Source: Thalassoroseus pseudoceratinae
GTDB lineage: Bacteria; Planctomycetota; Planctomycetia; Planctomycetales; Planctomycetaceae
Direction of reading: 5' to 3'
DNA length: 64,000 bases
Assembly: GCF_011634775.1 (NCBI RefSeq)
Contig: NZ_JAALXT010000001.1
Span: 558,001 to 622,000, forward strand
The notes under the pieces were generated by a model. That model searched no databases. It saw only the letters and a list, made by a program, of their open reading frames with translations, and was not told the origin of the DNA. Below, piece by piece: positions 10,074 to 18,499 of the stretch; the first letter of the stretch is position 1, and each line of letters starts with the position of its first letter. Made by a program: the position numbers and the translations under genes.

Positions 10074-13000
10074 TTAGAGATGACTGACACGATTGTTGCC
10101 CGTTCGTGGGTCCCAGAAAAACAACTCGTCACGGAATTCGGAGCTAAAGAGTTGGTCTGTTAGACGGACAAGATGCGAAAATTCGCCGTTGATACTATTC
10201 CGCGGGATGAAATTGGTTCGAATTTGCCCGGATGAGTTCGGTGTGAGATTCACCAATCCCACTCGATTGTCTCCGGGACCTGGACGCCACGAGAATACGT
10301 CATCAATCCCATCACCATTAAGGTCGGCAAGTTCAATTTTTTCGTAGATCGAACCATTGAATGCTCTGGGATCTAAATTGTTGGTGACTTGGCCAGAAAA
10401 CACTGATTCTACGCCGGCAGCCACCAAGTCAAATGTAATGATCCGATTTCTTCCCGTGCTAAGGTTGAAGAACAACAACTCAAAAATACCGTCTCCATCA
10501 AATTGCCCAGCGTGCACGGTTTCAAAATCTCCACCATTGAGCAACGTGTGATTGACAATGTTGTTCTGGACATTGCCTCCCCGACTTTCTAAGCCAGCTT
10601 GGACCACATCAATGTGCACAAGCCGGTTCCTACCACTTAGAGGACTCCAGAAAAACAAGTCTTCTGGACCGCCTCCGTCAAAGTCGGCGACAACGAATTG
10701 CTGAAAGTCGTTACCATTGATTTCCGTTGGTGAGATGATATTAGTCTCAAAAGTTGTGGAGACACGCGAATTCTGGGAATTCGTGTGAAAGAGGCGATTC
10801 TTGCCAGTAAACGGGTTCCAGAAAAACAAATCGTCCCCGCCACTCCCGTCAAAGTCCCCGACAATTGCCTCGAAGAAATCGTTGCCGTTGATGGAATTCG
10901 GTGCGATCGGATTGTCTTGAAACTCTCCCGTACCAAAGACCAATCGCGTTTTACCGGAATCAGGATCCCAGAAGAGTAAGTCGTCGTCTCCGTTACCCAC
11001 TTGATCAAAGTTTCCAGTCAGGACAACTTCGAAGATTCCGTTGATCACGGAAGGATTCAAGTAGCTATTGCGAACTTCCACATTGTTATCGTGAATGTCA
11101 GTGATGTCATCGTCAATGATGTCATCGTCAATGATGTCATCGTCAATGATTGTGCCAGTTGCAACCGCATTTACGAAGATGACCTGTTCGGATGAGTTGT
11201 TGTTCGGGTCGAGAATGAATTGGAATGTTTCGTCTGACTCGATGAACTCATCGGATGTGACGTCGACTTCCACCTCCGCAAAAGTGAGCCCTGCCGGGAT
11301 CGTCAATGTGCCGGAGAGCGGTGTGAAGTCGTTAGCCCCCGCAGTTTGGTTGGCCGTTGCGTACGGGATCACAAGGTCAACCTCAAGAGGAGTGTTGATC
11401 TGGACAGAGAATTTAAGACGTGGCAATCGCTCGGTTTGGGCGACATCAGCTACTGACACCTCAACAGTATCATCATTGCGGATCGTACCAATCCCGCGTG
11501 AATCTGAGATTGAAACGTTGCGACCCGCGGCTTGAAGCTCAGACAGCTCTAAGGAAAATTGTTCGTCGAGTTCAAATGTCGTATCTGCAATCGATGCAAT
11601 GCGGACCGCAGTATCGCGTTCTCCGGCGGGGATTGTCACAGTCCCTGTTAATGGACTGAAGTCATTCTCCGATGCTGTTCCGGCCAGGGTTGCAAAATTG
11701 ACGGTTAACTCATGGTCGACAACCTCATCGAGTTCAATAGTAAATTCGATCGCCCCTTCATCTTCGTTACCGCTGCCGTCCAGAATCCGAAGAGTAGCGG
11801 AGTCATCATTGCGAATTGTGCCAACCGCGCGATCGTCGATAATCTGAACCGTTCCACCGTGTGCTGAAACACTAACGAGATTGACGGCGACTAACTCATC
11901 AGCTTCAACGACAGAATCATTTGCGATATCGAAAGTGATCCGTGCCGATTGTTGACCTGCTGGGATCGTGAGTGTTCCTGAGAGCAAACTAGCATCGTTC
12001 TGATCCGCGGTTATCAATTCGGTTTGGTAGCCAACGTTGATTGCTTCTTCGCTGGCATGATCAAGTGTAACGACAAATACGAGCGGGCCGGCGTCTTCCA
12101 AAGTCGACGCGTCGGCAATACCGACTAGCCCCGAGTCCTCGGAACGAATCGTCCCAGTGCCGCGGTCGTCCGTTAATTGAATGTTGCGACCACCGGCTTG
12201 CAGATTTGCCAACTGCAAGTAAAACTGCTCGTCGGCCTCGAGTAGTTCGTCATTGACAAGCGTGACCGAGATCAGTGTGGAGAGGCTTCCAGCAGGGATT
12301 GTAGCCATGTCCGCGACGGCTACGATGTCAGAGCTCGAGGCCGTGTCGAAGACAGTGGAATAGTCAATCGTGACATCGGCATCTGAGACCTCGCTAATTT
12401 CGATCGTAAACGTGATTTCACCATTGTTCTCGAACTCGAAAGAGTCTCCAATTCGTACGGTTGCCGAATCGTCGTCTTGAATCAAGCCGAACGCTTGATC
12501 TTCTTCGAAGACTACACGACGATTTTGCACATTGATGTTGCTTAACTGAACGAGGTAACGTTCGGTTGTTTCAACAATGGAGTCGTCCGTAATACTTACC
12601 TGGAAGTCGGCGGATGTTTGCCCCGCGACAATTGTGAGTGTCCCGCTCGTAGAGACGAAATCGTTGTTGTTAGCGGTGTCGAAGCTCGTCTGATAATCGA
12701 TGTTTACATCAACGTCGAGTGCCTGATCGATTTGCACAGCCCATGTCATCACGCCGTCGTCTTCACTGCCCGACAATTCGCTAATCGACACACGTGCGTC
12801 AGTGCCGCCATCAAGGATTGTCCCGATCGCACGGGAATCGCCAATGGATGCATTTCGACCGCCAGCTTGCATATTAGAAAGTTGGACCGCAAACTGCTCG
12901 TCTCCTTCAGCGATCCCATCTCGAAGGATTTCAACATCAAATGTCATGTTCTGAGTATTCGCAGGGATCGTCAAGGTTCCACTGACCGGAACAAAATCTT

Positions 13001-16000
13001 GCTCACTCGCCGTTCCAGCCTCTGTCACGTAGTCAACGGTCACACTTTGATCAATTAGATTCGAAAGTGAGACCGTGAAGGTCATGTTTTCGGCTAGCTC
13101 TGCCTCGCTTTCATTCGCAATAGTCAGCAAGGCCTCGTCATCGTTTCGAATGGTCCCAACACCGCGGTCGCCGACAAGGCTGACATCAAGGCCTTGGGGC
13201 TGCAAGTTGCTAAGGATTACTTCGAACTGCTCATTCCCTTCAACCAAGTCATCGGCACTCACATCGACGACGATTGTCTTCTTGGTCTCGTTCGCCTCGA
13301 ATGTCAGTTGGCCACTCGTGCTACTGTAGTCGTTTGAACTTGCTGAAATTGAACTCGTCTGAAAGTCCACAGTGACTTCCCCTTCAACGGCATTGTCCAG
13401 CGTAACTTGAAAAGTAATTGTCCCCTCGTCTTCAATTTCGAGTTCATCGCTAATCGAAAGTCGTGCCGAGTCATCGTCGCGTATCTCACCAGTCGCTTGG
13501 AGATTTCCAAGCAAAACCTGCCGACCGGAAGCACTCACGTTTTCAAGGTTGAGCGAGAAATGTTCCGTTTGCTCAACGATTGAATCTTGTGTGATACTCA
13601 CGACGATGTCCACCGACGTTTGACCAGCGTCGATTCTGAATGTGTCGCTGATTGGTGTGAAGTCCTCCAGCTCAGCAGTACCAATCTCAGTGGCAGCATC
13701 GAAGGTTAAATCAACATCGAGCGGTTTCGTGAGTGTGGCTTGAAAAGTCATTGTTTGTTGATCTTCGTCGACATCTCGATCGGTAATTGATAACACTGTT
13801 ACGTCGTTATCGCTGATTGTTGCGGTGCCTTGCGACTTACTGATCGAGACCAAACGCTCAGCGGCTTCTAAATTGGAGAGGTTTACGACAAATTCTTCGT
13901 CGTCCTCAACCGTCATATCGTCGGCAATCGGAATGATAATCTCACCGGATGTCATTCCAGCCGGGATGTCTAGCGTCCCATTCGTTGCGGTGAAATCGCC
14001 CGCAGTTGCGGAACCGCTTGCTGTGGCGAAGTCGACTGAGATATCAGTGTCGACGGCTTGGTCTTGGCCCAGCGACACAATGAATTTCACGTTGCCTGCA
14101 TCTTCATCCACTTCAACATCATTGATTGAGATCTGTGCGGCATCATCGTTCTTAATTGTGCCAACTCCCGGCTCCACATCAATCGAGACATCGCGGCCGT
14201 TGGCAACCAGGTTCGACAATCTCACCAAGAACGTCTCATCCAGTTCAGTGAGGTCGTCGGCAGTCGGTGAGATCGTGATCGACTTTGGGACCGCACCAGC
14301 AGAAAAAATCAATTCGTCTGTGACTTCCGTGAAATCATTCGCCGAAGCAGTTTGCCCTGTTAAATCGGTTGCGTAGCTAACGCGTGTCTCGACATCGACC
14401 GGATGATCAAGCGAGATTTCGAATGTGAGGTTGCCATCGTCTTCATTGCCCGTTTCACTAGTAATTGTGAACGTTGAAGCATCGTCATTCTCAATGGTCC
14501 CCTTACCTTGGAAACCAGCCACCGTGACGTTTTGAGAATTGAAGTTGAAGTTCGACAATACAATGAAGAACTCTTCGTCGAGTTCCGTAATTTGATCACC
14601 GCGCACTTGCAAGGTGATTTTGCGTTCGTCACTACCGGCGGCAATAGTGCCATTGTCCCCCACCGTGAAGAGGACATCATTCACAAAGTCCGAAGCATCG
14701 GCGGTGCCGGCAACGGCATTAATGTCAAAGAACACGTCCTGATCAAGTGCTTGGTCGAGGGTTACCAGGAACGTAATTTCCGTCATGCCCGAATCGCCTT
14801 CAACGACAGCGATCGCATCACCGATATTCAACCGTGCGAGTGTGAAACCGCTGGTCCCCGAACCCTCTCGGAGAAAACTCGTACCATCGTCATCGAAAAA
14901 GGAAACCAGGAACTTTTTTTGCGAGCCATTGTTGGAGGTCTCCGAAGCGGTTGCGCTCGCGGAGGGAGCAGGCGCCGGAAGATCCAAGACGAAAACTAAC
15001 AAATCGCGCGACGTGCCTTCACCGAATACACTATTCGCGGCGTCAATTGTTCCCGAAACTCCCACACCGGCCTGGCCGAATGTCGCGGCGCCGATATCGA
15101 TGTTGGTACCGTCATCGTAGCCACGACTCAGTACGACGTAGGCTCCGTTGCCGATGGAAACCACTCCTTCGCCGACTTGATCTTGGGGCGACGATCCTAC
15201 CAGACTGTTGAATTGCGTAATCTCGCCTTTTACGCCCATTGTGCCATCTCCGTAGGTTGCGGCACCCGCATCCGCAATATTGCCGTTATCCCAAGCCGAT
15301 GAACGAACGACATAATTCCCATCAGGCAGTGGAACGACGCTATCAATGTTCTTACCAAGTTCATCCCGGGTTGAGCTTCCGACGAGACTATTGCTTTCGC
15401 TGATCGCTCCTGTGATTCCTGCTGTTCCGCTACCGAATGTCACCGCACCGGCGTCAACAATTCCTGCATTGTCCCAGCGTGAAGTACGAAGCACAAAGTT
15501 TCCGTTCGTCAGCTCGACAACATTCGTATTTACCAAACCCACTCGGTCGTTGGCCGTGGATCCCACCAGGCTGTTCGACTCACCCACAACGCCAGAGACT
15601 CCCGTGGTACCACTTCCGAACGTCACCGCGCCAGCGTCTGCCTCACCGGAATTATCCCAATTCGGGCTAAGGACCAAATAGTTGCCGTTGGATAGCAAGG
15701 CGATGTTATCCAGTCCAACCCCGATGCGGTCATTGGCCGACGCCCCAACGAGACTATTGCCGACGGTAATTGGTCCGATCGCTGGGGAATTGCTATCGAT
15801 AAAGGTCACTGCGCCGACATCAGCGATTGAACCGCTATCCCAACTGGGACTGAGCGCAATAAAATTCCCAGTCGACAATGGTTGAATGTGCTGGCCCACC
15901 ATGTCGCCGGCCGTGGAGCCAACGAGACTGTTCGAACTCGAAATGACACCTACGGTACCGTTCGCCCCATCACCGACTGTGACCGCGCCCACATCCACGG

Positions 16001-17819
16001 TTGAACTGTCGTCCCAAGTCGGCACGGCAACCACATAGTCTCCGTTACTCAGTGCGAAGATGTTCTCACCAACGCGGTCATCCAATGTCGAGCCGACGAG
16101 GCTATTGGTGGAATCAAGAACTCCTTTCAGTGGGACGCTAGCCGATCCGAAAGTCACCGCTCCCGCGCGAAGTGCACCGTCATGCTGGAAATTGGGGCTG
16201 GCGGCAATGTAATTGCCGTTGCTGAGATCAAGAATCTCCCCGTCCCCGACGCGATCGGCTTCGTTGGCACCGACAAGGCTATTCGCGGCTGATACAACTC
16301 CTTCAGTTCCGTTCGTCCCATCACCAAGCGTGATTGCCCCGCGTTCACCATTCCAGTCGGGGCTTGCAACCACATAGTTGCCATTGCTCAACGGCATCAC
16401 ACCGCCACTACCAATTGCATCGCTAGATTGCCCACCGATTAAACTGTTTGTTTCCGAAACTTGCCCGACAATTCCCGAAGTTCCGCTAGCAAATGTCACT
16501 GCACCATTACCGAAGTCAGAGCCAATGTCCACGCTAGGACTGACGATGACATAGTTTCCGTTCGCTAATTCGACAATACCCCCGCTTCCAACGAGGTCAA
16601 CCGAGTCCCGTCCGACGAAACTATTGCTCTGCGAAACCAGTCCGGTCACCCCATTGGGGCCTCCAAATGTCACCGCACCAACCGAAGAATGCGTTGCGGA
16701 ATCCCATCCGTCACTAACAACAACATAATTGCCGTTGGACAACGGAAAAATCTTCTCACCCACAAAATCATTTTCTGAATTTCCAATCAGGCTATTGGCT
16801 GCACTGACTGTGCCCACTACTCCCGTGGTTCCGCTGCCGAATGTGACTGCTCCCACACTGTTGGTTGACCCATTATCCCAAAAGGCATCCTCGACGAGAT
16901 AGTTTCCATTCGCGAGTGTGATGATGTCGCCAAGGCGATTCGCCGCCGTCCCAACGAGACTGTTTTCGCTACTAATGCTGCCAGTGCCCCCAAGGTCACC
17001 GTCGCCAAAGGTGATCGCCTCGACGGTATCGCCTTGATCGTTTTGCCACGAGGTCGATTGTACAACAAAATTTCCAGTGGTCGGTAACTCGATGATGCTG
17101 CCAAAGCCAACCTCATCGTCCGCTGTGGAGCCGATGAGGCTATTGTTTTCAGTCACGATACCTGCAACACCAGTGATGCCGTCGCCGAATGTCAAGGCCC
17201 CAGCATCTTCGATCCCTCCGCGATCCCAGAACGGACTACGAACAAGATAGTTGCCATTTGAAAGGATAAACACGTCGAACCCAACATTGTCGCCAACGGC
17301 CGAACCGACCAAGCTGTTCTGCGGACTGACAACACCAGATACACCCGTTTCTCCATCCCCAAAAGTAACAGCACCAGCATTGATCTGGCCGTTTCTGTCG
17401 ACTGACGGGCTCAAAATGATAAAGTTACTGTTGCCAACTTCAAACAACGAAACATCGGGATCACCTAGACCGCCGACTTGCCCAATTCTGTCAAAATCAT
17501 CCGCACCGAGTAACGTGCTGATGACATCGCCGGTTTCGCCGTCAAACAGATAGACAGCCCCAGCATCGGTTCCACCGGCGTCGTCTCCGGGAGCGGTAAC
17601 GACGACGTTGCCATTGCTGAGGACCAGCACAGATTCCCCGAAACGGTTTCCGTCCGACGGATTCGGGTCAACAAAACCAGCCAAGAGCGTGCGGTCTTCC
17701 AGAACTTCCGCCGCGATCAGTCGTTCATACCCCACACGCCGACGTCGCACCCGTCGTTCAAGTGGGCGAGCATCGACAGCCCGGGAAACGATACGATTCA
17801 ACCAGCGAAACCTGCGCAC
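10074..17819 (-). CDS. Giant secreted surface protein (2,581 aa): NSLVGS-type repeats, 11 Calx-beta domains, FFWDP-type C-terminus
   Basis: The N-terminus is very basic and ends in VLEDRTLLAG, the same export-associated signature as the convergent giant protein. Residues about 60-1010 contain roughly 15 units of 55-65 aa with the pattern NSLVGSxxxDxVG, LSNGNYVVxSPxWD and DAGAVTFGxGTTGVxG. Eleven Calx-beta domains follow (about 1010-2230), more divergent from one another than in the neighbour. A low-complexity DDDII stretch comes next. The final 340 residues consist of FG-GAP-like units ending FFWDPxTGxNR and end almost at such a unit. Inferred role: large calcium-binding surface or adhesion protein. 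The gene is alone on its strand, and its promoter should lie in 17820-18499. Confidence 0.9.
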   Translation of the reverse strand: MRRFRWLNRIVSRAVDARPLERRVRRRRVGYERLIAAEVLEDRTLLAGFVDPNPSDGNRFGESVLVLSNGNVVVTAPGDDAGGTDAGAVYLFDGETGDVISTLLGADDFDRIGQVGGLGDPDVSLFEVGNSNFIILSPSVDRNGQINAGAVTFGDGETGVSGVVSPQNSLVGSAVGDNVGFDVFILSNGNYLVRSPFWDRGGIEDAGALTFGDGITGVAGIVTENNSLIGSTADDEVGFGSIIELPTTGNFVVQSTSWQNDQGDTVEAITFGDGDLGGTGSISSENSLVGTAANRLGDIITLANGNYLVEDAFWDNGSTNSVGAVTFGSGTTGVVGTVSAANSLIGNSENDFVGEKIFPLSNGNYVVVSDGWDSATHSSVGAVTFGGPNGVTGLVSQSNSFVGRDSVDLVGSGGIVELANGNYVIVSPSVDIGSDFGNGAVTFASGTSGIVGQVSETNSLIGGQSSDAIGSGGVMPLSNGNYVVASPDWNGERGAITLGDGTNGTEGVVSAANSLVGANEADRVGDGEILDLSNGNYIAASPNFQHDGALRAGAVTFGSASVPLKGVLDSTNSLVGSTLDDRVGENIFALSNGDYVVAVPTWDDSSTVDVGAVTVGDGANGTVGVISSSNSLVGSTAGDMVGQHIQPLSTGNFIALSPSWDSGSIADVGAVTFIDSNSPAIGPITVGNSLVGASANDRIGVGLDNIALLSNGNYLVLSPNWDNSGEADAGAVTFGSGTTGVSGVVGESNSLVGSTANDRVGLVNTNVVELTNGNFVLRTSRWDNAGIVDAGAVTFGSGTAGITGAISESNSLVGSSTRDELGKNIDSVVPLPDGNYVVRSSAWDNGNIADAGAATYGDGTMGVKGEITQFNSLVGSSPQDQVGEGVVSIGNGAYVVLSRGYDDGTNIDIGAATFGQAGVGVSGTIDAANSVFGEGTSRDLLVFVLDLPAPAPSASATASETSNNGSQKKFLVSFFDDDGTSFLREGSGTSGFTLARLNIGDAIAVVEGDSGMTEITFLVTLDQALDQDVFFDINAVAGTADASDFVNDVLFTVGDNGTIAAGSDERKITLQVRGDQITELDEEFFIVLSNFNFNSQNVTVAGFQGKGTIENDDASTFTITSETGNEDDGNLTFEISLDHPVDVETRVSYATDLTGQTASANDFTEVTDELIFSAGAVPKSITISPTADDLTELDETFLVRLSNLVANGRDVSIDVEPGVGTIKNDDAAQISINDVEVDEDAGNVKFIVSLGQDQAVDTDISVDFATASGSATAGDFTATNGTLDIPAGMTSGEIIIPIADDMTVEDDEEFVVNLSNLEAAERLVSISKSQGTATISDNDVTVLSITDRDVDEDQQTMTFQATLTKPLDVDLTFDAATEIGTAELEDFTPISDTFRIDAGQTSVDIVVSITQDSIVEQTEHFSLNLENVSASGRQVLLGNLQATGEIRDDDSARLSISDELEIEDEGTITFQVTLDNAVEGEVTVDFQTSSISASSNDYSSTSGQLTFEANETKKTIVVDVSADDLVEGNEQFEVILSNLQPQGLDVSLVGDRGVGTIRNDDEALLTIANESEAELAENMTFTVSLSNLIDQSVTVDYVTEAGTASEQDFVPVSGTLTIPANTQNMTFDVEILRDGIAEGDEQFAVQLSNMQAGGRNASIGDSRAIGTILDGGTDARVSISELSGSEDDGVMTWAVQIDQALDVDVNIDYQTSFDTANNNDFVSTSGTLTIVAGQTSADFQVSITDDSIVETTERYLVQLSNINVQNRRVVFEEDQAFGLIQDDDSATVRIGDSFEFENNGEITFTIEISEVSDADVTIDYSTVFDTASSSDIVAVADMATIPAGSLSTLISVTLVNDELLEADEQFYLQLANLQAGGRNIQLTDDRGTGTIRSEDSGLVGIADASTLEDAGPLVFVVTLDHASEEAINVGYQTELITADQNDASLLSGTLTIPAGQQSARITFDIANDSVVEADELVAVNLVSVSAHGGTVQIIDDRAVGTIRNDDSATLRILDGSGNEDEGAIEFTIELDEVVDHELTVNFATLAGTASENDFSPLTGTVTIPAGERDTAVRIASIADTTFELDEQFSLELSELQAAGRNVSISDSRGIGTIRNDDTVEVSVADVAQTERLPRLKFSVQINTPLEVDLVIPYATANQTAGANDFTPLSGTLTIPAGLTFAEVEVDVTSDEFIESDETFQFILDPNNNSSEQVIFVNAVATGTIIDDDIIDDDIIDDDITDIHDNNVEVRNSYLNPSVINGIFEVVLTGNFDQVGNGDDDLLFWDPDSGKTRLVFGTGEFQDNPIAPNSINGNDFFEAIVGDFDGSGGDDLFFWNPFTGKNRLFHTNSQNSRVSTTFETNIISPTEINGNDFQQFVVADFDGGGPEDLFFWSPLSGRNRLVHIDVVQAGLESRGGNVQNNIVNHTLLNGGDFETVHAGQFDGDGIFELLFFNLSTGRNRIITFDLVAAGVESVFSGQVTNNLDPRAFNGSIYEKIELADLNGDGIDDVFSWRPGPGDNRVGLVNLTPNSSGQIRTNFIPRNSINGEFSHLVRLTDQLFSSEFRDELFFWDPRTGNNRVSHL
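11098..11150 (-). repeat. 15-bp tandem microrepeat inside the giant surface protein gene
   Basis: The unit gtcatcgtcaatgat is repeated about three times in tandem and encodes the acidic stretch IIDDDIIDDD on the minus strand. It lies at the junction between the Calx-beta array and the C-terminal FFWDP repeats. Its in-frame period could allow length variation of the linker. Confidence 0.8.
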
Positions 17820-18499
17820 GGCTAATCTCCGGCAACTTGATGTGTGTGTGTTGAATTTGAGTGAGGCTCGAGTGCCACTATAGCTTAAGGGGGCATCCAG
17901 GCCGTCGCAACCAATTCATCGGAGGTTCGTAATGTTTCTTGTCGAGTACCGCACCTCTAATGGACGTTGGGATTCATCTGACCTTTCATCGGCCTCAAAA
18001 GCTTAACATGACTGGTGAAATCACCTATCCAGAGTAGTGGGTTTACCACTGGTGCGAACAGGTGTATGGACATGTTTCTGCATCCTCTTCCAGCTGCATT
18101 CTCGGCATCCGAATACGAGGCGACTTGTCCAAGCGTATTCGTCGATACAAACGAGGGCCAGAATTTAGGTCCCATTTGCTGCGCGAACTGCATAGTGGCA
18201 GCTTCGCCAACGGAATCGTCAACGGCGGCTGTCGAGAAATCGGCTCAAGCGATTGCTCATTGAATATCCGCTGCCGATGATTAGGGGGCGAATGCTGTTG
18301 ATGGGGTACATCAACAGCGTGGAAGCGAATGACGCATGGATTATCTTTGCGATTAGTGCTGTGAGTCTGTAGTCGATTTCCTTGCGTAAGTCTTTCGCGA
18401 GGGGGCCACGCGAGTGACAAGTGTTGAATGCGTCAGCTGCAACTATGCCTTAGCTGTTCGTCTTTAACTTCTTGTCTTGTGTGGAACGAGTGGTCGAGA
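17820..18499. other. Intergenic region upstream of the giant surface protein, with a perfect hairpin
   Basis: About 680 bases separate the start of the giant surface protein from the end of the serine recombinase gene. I see no convincing gene. The only notable element is a perfect 10-bp inverted repeat with a 5-base loop at 18294-18318. The promoter of the giant surface protein must be here but could not be assigned. Confidence 0.4.
18294..18318. repeat. Perfect 10-bp inverted repeat, 5-base loop
   Basis: GCTGTTGATG at 18294-18303 pairs exactly with CATCAACAGC at 18309-18318 around the loop GGGTA. No T-tract follows on either strand, so it is not a standard intrinsic terminator. It lies about 180 bases beyond the stop of the serine recombinase gene and could be a protein-binding site, an element end, or chance. 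Confidence 0.5.
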
